From NCBI GenBank assembly GCA_033220425.1, contig CM065653.1, forward strand, positions 2,976,001-3,040,000: a DNA stretch of 64,000 nucleotides, written 5' to 3'. The notes beneath the pieces were generated by a model, which was not told the origin of the DNA, did not search any database, and saw only the letters and a list, made by a program, of their open reading frames with translations. Below, in pieces: positions 1-13,300 of this stretch. The position numbers were made by a program, and so were the translations under genes. Source of the DNA: Lepraria neglecta. Taxonomy: Eukaryota; Ascomycota; Lecanoromycetes; Lecanorales; Stereocaulaceae. Numbering within the stretch: position 1 is the first letter of the stretch; the number at the start of each line of letters is the position of its first letter.

Positions 1-1420
1 TATATACCGTTTCGTAAGACGCTATTATACTAGCGACTATACGTAGAACGAGTTATTTATAACTAACAGTTCTAGTAATAGGATTAAGCTGAATACCAGC
101 TACGTTGTAAGTGGTTTAAGCCGGTATCTCGCCTGAGCTCCCCCGACTTTAGGGTAGAGGTTTCCTAAGCCTTATTATATAACTTGAACGGGTCTTATTA
201 ACCGCGGCAAGTATAGATCCTAGCAGTTCAGCTTTTACCTCTACTACTGGATATTACGTCTATACTACGTGTATACTATATACCGCGTGCGTTACGCCTA
301 CTTCTGGAGCATTACCTCCCTCAGGAGTATCTAGCCTATATACCTTCCTGATTGCCTCAAATACAGGGGTGTGAATCCCCGCTATATTGGCCAGCTTCTA
401 CTATAGGATTAGTAATAAGAGATTCATAGATATATTCGCGCCTGCGTAATTAGGGTGTCTCGACGGCGCATCGGCTTATCTGCGTCCATATCTTCTAACC
501 TATCAGCTAGATCCACTAATTCTGACCTCTTTTGCGGTACTGGAATAGTTATTAGCACTGTTTTATATAGTTTGGTCTAAGCTTTATAAGGAAGATACTC
601 CCTTAGTAGAATTCATCTATCGGGGGTAACTAGTCTTCGAGGTTCTTTCGCTACTGATCGAATTATTCTAACCGATATACCTTCTTATAGCTTCCCTACG
701 GTTGCCGCGGGCTACCGCGTAGCGCTAATATTAGGTATAGGATACGATCCTTATCTGTTTTGAAATAGCGATAAGCCTATTAAAAGACGGTATTACATTC
801 CTCTATCCAATTGTAGTATTCCCGGATAGTCTTCCCCTGATATTCGGATAGCTTCGCCGGTCTTATAGATAGGGCCCGATCTTCTTCCTCGTCGGAGGAT
901 ACGCTTCGCGTGCGTTTCGAGCCACGAGTACGGCTTATAGAGCCCGAACTAGGTAGTAGGGTAGGAACTGTAGCTGGCGGGGGGGGGACTTCTCCCCTTT
1001 CCAGGGCCTCGATCTGAGCTAGCGTCTCTTAAAGTTCTTGCTGCTTCTATAATTCTTCTAGACGGCGTCTCGCCTATACGGTAACCTCTAGATCTAGAGC
1101 GGTACGCTCGAGGGTCTCGATTTGGGCTAGAATAGTATCTAATTCGTGTTACTTAACGAGCTCGGTTCGGCGGCGTCGAGCCTGCGCCAGGCGCTCGTCT
1201 AGAGTAGGTACTAAATCTATTACTTCCGAGGCATGGCCATCGTCCCTAGGCGGTTACGGGGGGTTTCCACTACCTTTGCCAACCGCCTATTAACGTTATC
1301 TATCCCTACTACCTTCTAAGGTACTAGACGTTTCACCTCCGTTCCGGCTGCGAGTTATATACGTTTATCTTGGTATACTTATTCCGGATCGCTACCCTTT
1401 ATTAGGCAGGAGAATTAGAA
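1..1420 (-). mobile_element. LTR retrotransposon fossil, gag region, continuing beyond the left edge
   Basis: On the minus strand around 640-900 there is a gag-like block with short matches such as YQGKTIREYYNWIEE and RYFKTDKDRILY, the pattern of the capsid domain of fungal Ty3/gypsy-type gag. Upstream on that strand (about 900-1,230) lies a charged, probably coiled-coil segment and a proline-rich stretch. The element is a heavily RIP-mutated fossil with many breaks. Its pol region and one LTR would lie to the left of the window. No LTR could be delimited with confidence. The family assignment is inference from a short pattern. Confidence 0.55.
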
Positions 1421-1449
1421 TTATAATAGGAACCTGTAGCAATATAAAA

Positions 1450-3609
1450 TAATATATAGTAGTAGGGTTTATACTAAGACTAATTCTCAAGGAATCTAAG
1501 AGTAAGGGGGGCGGAACCCCCTATTAAACAATGGGCGCATGGGACTCATAGCGCTAACGCACACCAAGCGTATAGTAATCGCGAGCCAACCAAGACTTTG
1601 CTAAGCCTTCTATTACAAGTAACTAGTAGTTAATAGTTCTTGCTATACCTATTTATATAGTAGTAGTCTATTATTCGACGATAAAATAGTCCTATAACTA
1701 TCCGCATTTTGATTTTACCTATATTATACTATATCTCTATTATATATTCGAATATAGCTTAAGGTATTATTAGTATATAGGTTATTCTTCGAGTATTAGA
1801 TTAACTTACTACTAACTAATATACCGTCCTATCTCTTAATTCTATAGAAGCTATATTCGTATTCTTTAAATATATAATAAAGCGCTATTATAACGAAAAT
1901 AATAGTACTAGCGGGTAAAGGTTTCTATAGATCTATACTCTTATACCTAAATCTAATAGCGCTTATTCTATTAGAAAAAAACGTGATATAGACTTATTAT
2001 AATTATCGGTACTAGAAAATAACCCTTATCTTAGATTTATTAGCTATATATTTCGTTCTCGTTTAGGAAAGAAGAATATTTATATCTTTCTCTAGATCCG
2101 CGAAAGTAAATCGTATATTAAATAGTAGATTCGATATATTATTCTTCCGGTCCTCGACTATTAGATATAGCTATTCTACTACTATTTTAATAGTTAATCT
2201 TATTTTCCTTATTATAAAACTTCTGAATTCGCTTAGGCTATCTATAAGCTACGAAGATATTAGCTATTACGCGGCGTTATATAAATAGGTAGGAGTTTAG
2301 AAGTAATAACCTTATAAGCTTCTTTAGGAGTTAGTATATTACCTAAGGTATCTAGATCGCCGATAACTTAAGGCCCCTTCGTTCTTTAGAGCTTAGCCTT
2401 CTATTCTCTCTATATTCTTATTATAAGGTTACTTAGAGCTACCGAGTTATACTCTAGCTACAATAATAGGCTATTAGTATTATTACCGCCTATAATCTTA
2501 GAGAGGAATATAGGCTTCGTTACGTAGAAAATATATTAATATTTCTGTAAGGATTGGTATCTTTGCGCTTGGCGACGCCTAGAACTACTCTAAGCGATAG
2601 GTCCCGCCGCCTCCTCCGTAGTTACCTCCTTATAGTCGTCTTTAGATTTAATATCTAATATATATATAGATATAGGCAACGAAGTCGATAATAGTCTAGG
2701 CCTTATCTTTTTAGATAATAGAACCCGATTATTAGGATTAGATAATCGTCTCGTAGTCGCGGTACTAGAATTCGGCCGCTTATACCGTATAGATAGTATA
2801 GTATAGATTAGCTATTACTATTTATATTATACTAACTATAATAATTAGTTATTATAAGATCTATATACTAAAGTAAATATACTATTAATTTATCCTTCCG
2901 TCTACTAATTAGATTCTCTCTCGATTTTCGATATTTCTTACTAGTAGATTTAAAATTATTAGTTATTATCTATTAGGGCGTCTAGATAGATCGTCCGGTA
3001 TACTAGCTATTCTACTCTATATATAAAGATATTCGGTTTCGTTATTCCTATACTATCGGCTATTTTAGCTATATTTAATAAATACGTATCTCTAATTTAT
3101 TATTTACCGAGCTACGTAGATAGTTCCTAGTATCTATATTCTCTTAAGGATCTCGTTTTATTATATAGTTCTATATTATTTCCTTCTTTCTATATTAGCG
3201 TATTAAATATATATATAATATTAATAGATAATTTACGATCTTCTTTTAGGTAATACTTATATCGCTTTATAATACGATATTAATTCTAGACGTCGACGGC
3301 TACGTCTATTTACGCTATACGGTTAATAGGTTATATCTATTATTATATACTAATCGTACTTATAATAGAGAAGTCTATCTTTTCTATCTCCTAAATATAG
3401 AGTTATCTAATAGACCGAATATAGGAGTATAGGGAAGTTATACTCCTATAACGATAGTAGATACTAGTCTCTTTATAGGGCTAGTTATAGGGTTATTAGA
3501 AGATATTTTAATATCCTCGATACTAGTTATCTTTAAAGAGACCTCTTCTTCGCGTATTTTTATATATAGAGATATCCTTACTAAGGTTACTATTATATCT
3601 TTAATATTT
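1450..3609. other. RIP-degraded sequence without recognisable feature
   Basis: Extremely AT-rich and full of stops in all frames. I see no domain, terminal repeat or long ORF I can name. The sequence near 1,500-1,620, with a less degraded GC-richer patch, may be the end of the element to its left, but that is a guess. Confidence 0.5.
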
Positions 3610-4242
3610 CCTATATCGCGCTTTCCCAAATCTTACTAAGAACTTCTAATTTGCTAGACGTACGGATAGGGCTGAAATTAGCCTATTAGTAGAATTAGTA
3701 AATAGCGCCCGCTAATAGGTCGATTTCAGCGTAATCAGTAAATAGCGCCCGCTAATAGCGCGATTTCAGCGTATTTAGTAACTCCGGCTTACTAATAGCA
3801 GAATTAGTAGGATTAGCAAGTATTTAGCGAATTACGTAATTAATAACTAAGCAAAATGTTGATTTTCTATAATCGTCGCCATCGACGGCAGCGACTCCCC
3901 TAGAGCCCTATCAATACCAGCTGAAAACGGACCCCGGAATCGTGCGATTGGGCCCAAATTCTCGCGGGGGTGATGTTCGTAGCTACCCTAGGGGTTTAGT
4001 TGCGGCGTCGTAGTATCGTAATTATTGCGCGCGGTCGCATATCTTCGGGGATGATTTTTGGGTGCTACTTGGTTACTAATAATACCTTAGAGTTACTAAT
4101 AGTAACTAGAGTTGCTAATCCTACTAATTTCTCGGCCCGTAATTAATATAGGATGTAGACCCTAATCGCTATACGGCCTACTAATAGCGCAAAACTAGCT
4201 GTGACGCTAATAATATAATCTTTTGGGAAAGCGCGATATAGG
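3610..4242. mobile_element. Non-autonomous inverted-repeat element (MITE-like), 633 bp
   Basis: The ends form a perfect 21-bp inverted repeat: 3,610-3,630 (core CGCGCTTTCCCAAA) and 4,222-4,242 (core TTTGGGAAAGCGCG). The outer bases contain TATA, so a TA-type target duplication is possible but cannot be separated from the repeat. There is no transposase ORF. The middle (about 3,860-4,080) keeps CA and TG dinucleotides and is GC-rich, unlike its surroundings, so it escaped or postdates RIP. A very similar terminal motif (TTTTGAGAAAGCGCGATAT) occurs at 19,751-19,769, suggesting a family with more than one copy here. The superfamily (for example Tc1/mariner-pogo) is inference. Confidence 0.7.
3697..3776. 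repeat. Two tandem 40-bp units inside the inverted-repeat element
   Basis: Units at 3,697-3,736 and 3,737-3,776 share the core AATAGCGCCCGCTAATAG followed by CGATTTCAGCGTA and differ at a few bases only. Related fragments (GCTAATAG, TTAGTA) recur through the rest of the element, so it may have grown by slippage. Confidence 0.8.
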
Positions 4243-4383
4243 CTCTACTACTCTATTATCTCCTTTAGTACTTCTCTCGGGTTCTAGCTACTTTTCTTTA
4301 ATAGCCTTAATTTACTAATATATTAAAATATAGAATAAGTTACTCGATTCGAATCGTACCTTTTACTTGTTCGCTTTGGTCTC

Positions 4384-4597
4384 TATTAGGGGCCTATCTA
4401 GAGCGAGTCGATAGGGGTGTAATATAACTAGAAGAACATATCTAAGGAGAGAAGATAGATACATGAAGCCTGCGCGTCTTAGAGGCGCGCCAAGCCGCTA
4501 GCTATAAGCGCTGAGCGATGATCGAACGTTCGATAACTATACTCTATACTACGCGTATCGGTAATAATAGTAAGTAAGTAATGGCCAAGCCGTGATA
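4384..4597 (-). repeat. LTR (3' LTR of the minus-strand chromovirus)
   Basis: 214 bp, beginning TATTAGGGGCC on the plus strand and ending CGTGATA. It matches 10,118-10,331 over its full length with only about six differences, all transitions. The sequence 5' of it is the target duplication GTCTC. Confidence 0.92.
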
Positions 4598-7500
4598 CTA
4601 CCCCCCTTCAAGCAAGTATCGTCCCTAATACGGAAGGTAAGGCGACTATAGCCGACTCGGACTACCTGGTTTGTTCGGGTAGCGCGTATAGAAGTCGTCG
4701 ACTATATCCTGAACGTTGCCAAATTCGCCGCCATCCGTATAGTACTATTAGCGGTCCGGTTATTACTCGTTCTTCTATCGGACCCGGAACTATAGATAGC
4801 GGCCGTAACTAAATAGTCTAGTATCCAAGATATCGTCGATCTCCTACTCTTCCTAGTTATCTACTATAATAGGTCTTGGCGGCTCCGTTCGCTAACTAGG
4901 TAAAGGGTCTATAGATACTTTTCGTAGTAGACTAGAGTGGAAGATATTATGTATTTATATACTAGATGGGAGTTCTAGGCGGTAAGATGATCTAACTTTA
5001 TCTGATACCTTAAACGGTCCTAGTATCTTATTATCCAGTTTTCTACTCGGATATTCTATACTTATATTCCGACTGGATAGGAATACTATATCTCCTTTAT
5101 CGTATATAATGTTAGACCGCTTCTTATTAGCTTAATCCGTTATTCTCCTGCGGCTTATAACGGATTACTTAGTTATAAAGTCTAAGACTCTCGTTATACG
5201 GTCTACAATATTATTCGCCTTAGTATACTAGATACGCTTACGAGCTATAGATCTAGCGTCTATAGGTAGAGAGAAAGATATCCGAGGGTAGAAACCTTTA
5301 TTGGTAAAGAAGGGAGTTATTCCTATAGTACTAGTAATAGAGTTATTATCTATAAATTCGGCTATAGGGAGAAGTCGGAACTAATCATCTTGTATATACG
5401 AGTAATACGTTCTCAGGTGACGCTTGACGTCTTAATTAGCCCGTTCCGTCTAACCGTCAGTTTCCGGATAGAACGCCGTAGATAGCTTAATATTGATCTT
5501 TAGTCGCTGATATAGTGCCTTCTATACTAATGATACGAACTATAGCCCTCGATCAGAGAGAATCGACTCTGGGAGACTATACGAGCGGAAGATATATCTT
5601 ATTAGGATGTCGGCCGTGGCTTCCGTAGACGTGCCTTGATTGGTTATAATATATAGAGTATAGTGGCGCTCTTTGGAAAGCCGGTTCACTATAGTATATA
5701 TAGTATTGTACCCTTCCGAGACGGGAAGTCTAGTAATAAGGTCCATCGAGATATCTTGCCAGCGTTGCTCCGGTACCGGTAAAGCCTATAGTAGCCTATT
5801 GTATTGGTCTCGAGGGGCCTTGCTTCGTTAGCAGATATGGTAATTGTAGATATAGCGGGCAATCTCATCTTTTATACTACGCTAGTAGAACTATCTCTTT
5901 ACTAACTTAAGCGTCCTATCTCTACCAGGATGGCTGTATACGGGTTGGTTATAGCTTTCCTTGATTAGGTCTATACGGAGCTTAGCTATTACTAGAACCC
6001 AAAGACAATCCTTATAGAAGAGTATATTATTATAACTAGAGTAATAACGTAGGTTAATTATCTCGAATATCTAAGACGGATCCTTCGCGAGGGTATTATA
6101 GATACGCCGATAGTCGTCGTCTTCCTTATTTACTAGTACTACCTTTACGTATAGAGGTAAATCTTTATTAGCTATTGCGTTGATCCGTTCGTCTAATATA
6201 GTATTATTACTACTACCCCCTCTTTAAGGTCTCTATCCTTAGAGAATTTCTAAAAATACTCTAGAGATAGTAGAGTACGGTATTAATGCTTTTAACGCTT
6301 ATCTTGGTTATTAGTAGGTACTAAGTTCGGTATACGTATTAAGGCGTCTACTTTGCCGTTAGATTTGCCACTCCGGTATATAATTTTGAATTTGAAATTA
6401 GCTAATTTCTCTGCCTATCGAGCTTGACGGCGCGTTAGCTCCTTTGTCTATATAAAATATTTAAGGCTCTTATAATCAGTAAATATTTGGATAGGGATAT
6501 TAGTTAATTCTAATTCAGGGCGCTAGTATTCTAGGTAGCGGACGATTATAAGTAGCTTCTTATTGTAGATCTTATAGTTATACTCCGTAGGTAGTAGGTT
6601 CTTACTATAGAATATAACTGGATAAAGGACTCTATTATTGTTAGCTTGGGATAGAATACCGCTATTAACGTAATTAGATAAATCTGTCTCTAGTACCGCT
6701 GGTCGGGATCTATCGTAATACCGAAGTACTAGGGTACTAGTAACCGTGCTCTTAAGACGCTTAAAGGCCGCCTAATATGCTTTAGACTACTAGAATGGAT
6801 AATCCTTTCTAGTAAGTGATACTAAGGGTCTAACCGTTTTCGAGAAGTCCTTTATAAACCGGCGGTAGAAGTTATAGAAACTAACGAATACTTGTACCTC
6901 CTTTAGACGAGTTAGGGGTTCCTAGTTACTAATAACCTTAACCTTAGAAGGGTCTATATATAGACCTTCTATTAATACGATTAGTCTGAGGAAGGTTATC
7001 TCTTGGATATAGAATTCGCATTTCTCGATATTAACTTATAGTCCTGCCTCCCGAAGCTTCAGTAAGACCTTTTGTATATATTACTTATACTCTTTTTCCG
7101 TCTTGCTATAGATTAGGATATTATCTAGATAGACTTAGTAGAAATCGTTTAGGTATTCGAAGAGGATATTATTTATATAGTGCTGGAAGGACGCAGGTCT
7201 ATTAGTTAGGCCAAATAGTAGGATATAGTATTTAAACGCTCCGAAGGAGGTAGTGAACGTCGTAAGATCTTCGCTGTCTAGATGTACACGAAGCTTATTG
7301 AATACGGCAATGATATCTAGCTTTATAAGATATTTATATCTAATAATACGAGTAAGCGTTTCCTTAATAAGCGGTATAGAATAGCGGTTCTGAATTGTAA
7401 GGGCGTTAAGTTTCCGATAGTCGATGTAGAAATGGAGACTTCTATCGTGCTTTTAGACGAAAAGGACTAGTAATATATAGGGAGCCGTGCTAGGTAAGAT

Positions 7501-10117
7501 AAAGCCCTTCTTAAGATTATCGTCTAAGTATTCCTTTACCTTCTAGAGCTTGAATCTAGATATCGAGTATAGGCGACTCTGAGGGGGCTTCTTTCTAGAT
7601 TCTAGTTTAATCTTATAATCGTATAACTAATATAGCGGTAGTTCCTTTGCTTTACTCCGGTCAAAGACGTCAATAAGATTATAGTATTCCTAGGGAAGCT
7701 TCTGCTCGACTATCCCCTCCGTTACTTCCGATACCTTATAGATCTAGTCTAGTATAGATCCCTTCTAGATAGCCTTCTCTAACTTAGCTATTATTATAGA
7801 GAAGTATTGGACGTCGCGCTTCTTTTAATTCCTTGTATATATATAGAATATAGTAGCGCTGATCTTAGCGATATTAAGTACCTTATTTTCTTTAGGCGAT
7901 AGGAGCGGTAGTAGAGGTTCCTTCGAAGCCTTTGGGCGAGCCTAAGGAGCTCCGGTATAATCATAATAGCTAGGCAAGAAGACGATACGGTCATCCGCTA
8001 TATCTAGTAGGACCTTATACTTGTTTATCTATAGCTTACCGAGGATAATATATTAGTTACCTAGGTTAGTAATAAGTATAGGTATAGTCGACTCGAGATA
8101 ATTATAGACTTTTATAGAAGGGTAAATAGTATAGATAACGGGTTTCTTTTGTATCTTGCCGTTATAGCTATAGAGGTAATATAGTTTAGTAAGAGGTATA
8201 GAAACGATATTAAGGTAATCGGATAGGAGTTACGCTTCCTTTTCATTAATAAATGAATATACTATAGTACCCGTATTAGTAAGGGCTTTAGATTAGTATT
8301 CTTTTCCTTGAGTAAGTAATATAATAGGGTATATAAATGATCTTCTTCTATATAGATCGCTAATATCTACTAATAATAGGAATAGTAGGTCCTTAAGGGC
8401 GACTTCCCTGAGGACTTCTAGTTTTCCGAAACCTCTAACCGATTTATCTTATTTCCGCTGGCTCTAAGCTTATCCTTAGAGCTTATCGAGTCTTCGCTAT
8501 TAGTAGCGATTTTCCGGATTCCTTCTTTCTTTAGAATAGGGTAGTCCTTAGCCTAGTAGCCTTCTTTGCTATAGTTATGATAGTTACCGGAGGATGGTTT
8601 CGGGGAGATAGTACGTCTAGGGGCGATGATAACGGCTGGTTCAACCGATAGACGCTTTATCGGGGGCGTGTACGTAGTAACTCGGGGTACTTTTAAAGAA
8701 CTGGTAGGCGGGGCTATTGCGCGTTTGACTGACTCCTTCTTATACTTATAGGTAGAGTCTATATTATATAACTAATTATCTACCCGTTGGCAGTAGTCTC
8801 TAAGTCCCTTAATTGTATTAAACTCTATAGTATTAAAAGCGATAGCTCGTTAAAGGCGAGGTATTACCTTCTTAGTTAACTCCTTAACTATAATTACTTC
8901 GTTAAGTTTTAAGTAAGTAGTATACTTATAGAATTTTGGTAGGAATGTAGCGAAGGTTTCGGTTACCTTTATTTTAAGTGCCTTAAACTCTCGACGTATA
9001 TCCGACCGCTTATTAGGGTTGCCTATTACGTCTTAGAGTATACTTAGTACCTCGTTAGGGGTAGCGAAGTAATTAGAGTCTTTAGTATAGTAGGAGTATA
9101 TCTACTCAGCGGTAATACCTCCAGTACGGGAGATAATATAGATAGTTCTAGTAGTATTATCCTTAAAGTGGTCTTTATTTACTATTAACTTATCCCGGAT
9201 ACGTTATATCTAGTCCTCTAAGGTGATATCTCTATCTAGCTAGCAGAATAGTAGGGGGTCTGATATTTTGGCGGTATACTGCTTGCTGCTACTAATAGTA
9301 GAGCTAGGGGTTATTTGGCGCGGAGGTATACCTTCTTCTAATATAGTAACCTGCTCCTCTAGGTATCCGACTTCGGTTTCTAGTTAGGAGTTCCTTTATC
9401 TAAGAGTTCGGTATTTATCTTAGGTAGTTCGCCTCTAAGCCTGCGCTTCCTATACTGCTTCCGCCGCCTAGTCTAGTTTGGTAGTTATTGATTCCTAATC
9501 TTTAATATAGGATATAGCTGCGTCTCTTTCCTGGCGGAGTTCTATTAGGGCTACTATTATAGCTATTAGCTCCCTTGATACCTAGTGTTATAGTTAGGGT
9601 ATAGTTCTAATATCCTATATAGTAGCTATGCCTTAAGTGTCTATACTAGTATCGTTATCGGGTAGGAGGAAGGAGGTATATTAACGGGTTTCTACTCGCC
9701 GGAGGATATCTTCTCGCTAGTAGGGGTCTAGCTTATAGCCTCGCGCTATAGTAGTAGGGGATATAGAGGGTAATAGGGTAGGTAGAGGGACGAAGACCGA
9801 GGTACCTATAAGGTAGGGGTAATGGCTGACGGGTCAAAAAGGTGTTATCCTAGGATGGTATTAGGGGGTAGGCTTTAGCCTCTTCAGAACGCGTTAACTT
9901 GATACTTCTAGGGTTTAGGGTTGCTTACTAGGAGCTTACTTATATAATAGAGCCTTCGTTAACGTGTTAACGGTATACTATAGTACTAATCTAGATCGGA
10001 TACTAAAAGGGGTTCCTCAACACTTATTTTAACTCGCTAACTAGCTATAAGCTTCGCTATTTATTTTACCTCGCTAACGAACTTACGAGGGCAGGGGTAA
10101 GGAGAGATATGTTCTAA

Positions 10118-10331
10118 TATTAGGGGCCTACCTAGAGCGAGTCGATAGGGGTGTAATATAACTAGAAGAATATATCTAAGGAGAGAAGATAGATATATAA
10201 AGCCTGCGCGTCTTAGAGGCGCGCCAAGCCGCTAGCTATAAGCGCTGAGCGATGATCGAACGTTCGATAACTATACTCTATACTACGCGTATCGGTAACA
10301 ATAGTAAGTAAGTAATGGCCAAGCCGTGACA
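10118..10331 (-). repeat. LTR (5' LTR of the minus-strand chromovirus)
   Basis: 214 bp, partner of 4,384-4,597. Read on the minus strand it starts TGTCACGG, the usual TG start of an LTR, and is followed outward by the target duplication GTCTC at 10,332-10,336. Confidence 0.92.
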
Positions 10332-10336
10332 GTCTC

Positions 10337-13300
10337 CTAGGCTTTTCTAGTAGCTACTAGTTATTCTCCCTTTATCTTAGCTATTATTAGAAGATCTCTA
10401 TTATCTATCTAATATATATAAGGGTCTTTACTAGTAACGAGGTAGTATAAGATATTAAGGAGTATAATCTATAACGATATAGCTAGTTATAGGTAGCTAG
10501 ATAGACGAGGTTCTTAGAGGAAGAAGGCGAAGGTTTTTAGAAAGAGATAGACTTCTTTAGTATATTATTATTATATAATTTTAATTAATATAATATTAAT
10601 ATAAAATCGAGTTAGCTTAAAGACTATTAACTAAGTCGAATAGAAACTTAGCCGAGTTAGACAAAAGTCTATCCGAGTTAAACGAAATTTTCCTACCTTT
10701 TCGAATAGATTACTACTAGGACTATATCTCTAGCTATAGTTCCCCTATATATAACGAATATCGCTATTTCTTCTATATCCTCGACGAGTATATACTACCT
10801 CCGCCCTATTAGCCCGAGACCTTAAGACCTTAGATACTACCTACTTAAGTATCTATCGATGAATATATATAGAGCCGGACTTACTAGATTCGCTATAGTA
10901 TATTAATAATATATACTTTACCGCCGGATCTTAAGTTATATAGGTAGGATATAGAGTTATATTATAAGCTTAACCGATTAAATTAGTTCTTCGACTTAGT
11001 TAATAATAATTAGATATCTCCTTCTATTTATAATATATCCTATAAAGAAAATCTCTACTAGTAGATATATATTAAGCTAGCGGAACTATATCCTCTATAG
11101 TAGTAATAGCGTTTAGATTTATTAGAGAAGATAGATCTAGGTTAGGAAAAGTAGCGGGTAGTATTAGCTAGATCTTTATAGCGGGATTCTAGGATATAAA
11201 TATTATATCGATAACGTTGAGTTAAATAGTATAGTTTCTCTATAGTCTCTAATTCGAATAACGGGGTCTACTATTTATAATATTTAAACTAGTCCTTAAA
11301 TTTACTACTAGTAATACCTATAGATTAATTCTATTGTATTATATCTACTCTTACTAAGAGCTTTCTATCTAACTATCTAGATAATAATTAAATTAAAATC
11401 CCTTTACCTTATCTAGAAATATACTATACTTATATACCTTCTATCTTACTATTACTACCGAATAACTCGTCTATAGTATTAAATCCTATAGTACTTTATC
11501 TAGTCTATATCTATATTTATACTTCTAGAGATATAGATAAGAGTAATACCGGTTTCAAGAATATAGTTCGTAGGGGGAATAAAGTAATAATAGTTATCTC
11601 CTTGATATATCTATATAAATAATTTATCTCGTTTCCCGGAAGGTAAGGCTAAGCTACGCTATAGTTATTTATTAGGATAATACCTTTTAAATAACTTAAA
11701 TAAGATTAGTATAAAGCTAAGGCGAAATAGCGGAAGAGCTATAGATCTACTATCGCTAGAATATATATAGTAGTAGATAGTTTAGTAATTATAGATAGTT
11801 ATTATAGTCTTCTAATAATATCCTCCTTTAGTTTAATAATGAAATCCTTTAATATAACTAACTTCGGACTATTATTAATAAAATATTCGATATAATAGAT
11901 ATAGATACTAGCTAGCGGATATTCAGTCTAGTCTTCTCTTAGATTAGCCAACTCTATAAAGTTTGTACGACCCTCGCCGCCGTTATATAAATCCTCTCCT
12001 TTAAGCTCGTTAGTATATAGAGATAGGTTATTAAGCCGAGCGAATTCTAGAAGGCTTGGGACTATAGTAGCGGCGCGTAGTTTATATATATATTTGAAGT
12101 AGTTAGTAGTTATTAGCGCAGGTATCTCCTTGCTAGCCTTGCGAGTAATTACGTATTATCTAGTATATTTTACTTTCGCTTTATCTTAGATCCTTTAATC
12201 CTTAGTATAAAGAGCTAAATTTTATACTAGTAAAGGTAGGTATATAATATAACGAATCTTGTAGGGAGGTAGTTATACTAGATCGATAGTTCTAGAGATA
12301 TCTTAAGTATATAGCGTCTACTTTATATCGATTATCTTCGTCTACTATTATAACTAATTACCTACTACTTTCGCTAGTACGATAGTAAGAATAATACCTA
12401 ACTTCGCTACGCTAATATTCCGGGTAGCGCTGTTCTTAATATACGGATAACTAATATTCTATTTATAAGCCGATAGATATATATTGTAATAACTCCGTAG
12501 CTTTAATCTCTCTAGTAAGAGATACTTATTATAATAAGGCGACGTTTCGAATTATTAGATAATTTTATATATATAGATTTCGATCTAGATAGAGTTGGAC
12601 TTTAGTATTACCCAAGTCGAATATCTATATTATCTAAGTCGACTAGAGTCCTTAATAGAAGTAATAATTTAGTTTAGATATCTCTAAACTAGAATCTCGC
12701 CTATAGATAGCTCCTTCCTATTAGAAAGCCTACTATCTTATCTAAGCTACGTAGTATAGCTAATAAATAAACGGTACGATCTTCTTTATTTTGCCGTTGG
12801 GGGCTATAATAGATAATAATCTATAGAGGTTTCGTATATTCTATATAGACTAGTTTCCCTTCTATAGCTGAAATAATAACTCTATATACTACTACTTTTT
12901 CTAAGACTATTGCGGATAGTCCTCTACCTTAGTTATATTAATACTAGGGTAGTATTTAGTAGTAAGTAAATAATAAGATAGAGGCTAAAGTACTTTATCC
13001 TATTATAATCTTCCTATTCTAATACCTCTATATCTTTCGTAGCTACTCTAGCTATTACTACCCTATCTATATCGATATTATATAACTCTAGAGTTCTACT
13101 TATATAGGCTTTATTAATCTATAACGCCTTCTACTTATCCTTATCTATTAAATCCCCTTTTTTCTATTATTCTCTTCCTTATTATTTATACTACTACTAT
13201 TATCTAAGCTAGAGCTAATATCTATAGGCTCCTTTAGATTCCCGATAGATAGACTAGTATACTTATTAGTAAGAAAGGAAGGATCGACGAAAGGCTTTAG

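Larger units (their letters stand above)
4384..10331 (-). mobile_element. Full-length Ty3/gypsy chromovirus fossil
   Basis: The element is bounded by 214-bp LTRs and a 5-bp target duplication GTCTC (4,379-4,383 and 10,332-10,336). On the minus strand the order is gag with a degenerate CCHC-type knuckle (near 8,560), reverse transcriptase (about 7,700-7,000; a YLDNILIYSK block near 7,130), RNase H (about 6,800-6,400), integrase (about 5,900-5,300; a short open stretch at 5,540-5,746) and a chromodomain-like segment near 4,830-4,900 (DDILDTRL). A G-rich purine tract just inside the lower LTR (about 4,598-4,612) fits the polypurine primer. The RT-RNase H-IN order identifies Ty3/gypsy. It is structurally complete but RIP-degraded with very many breaks, a fossil. 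RIP makes clock dating unsafe, but the LTRs are still about 97% alike. Confidence 0.9.

Noticed and set aside
3438-3629. 63-residue minus-strand ORF
   Set aside because: Lies in RIP-mutated DNA, ends in the inverted-repeat element and shows no family pattern.
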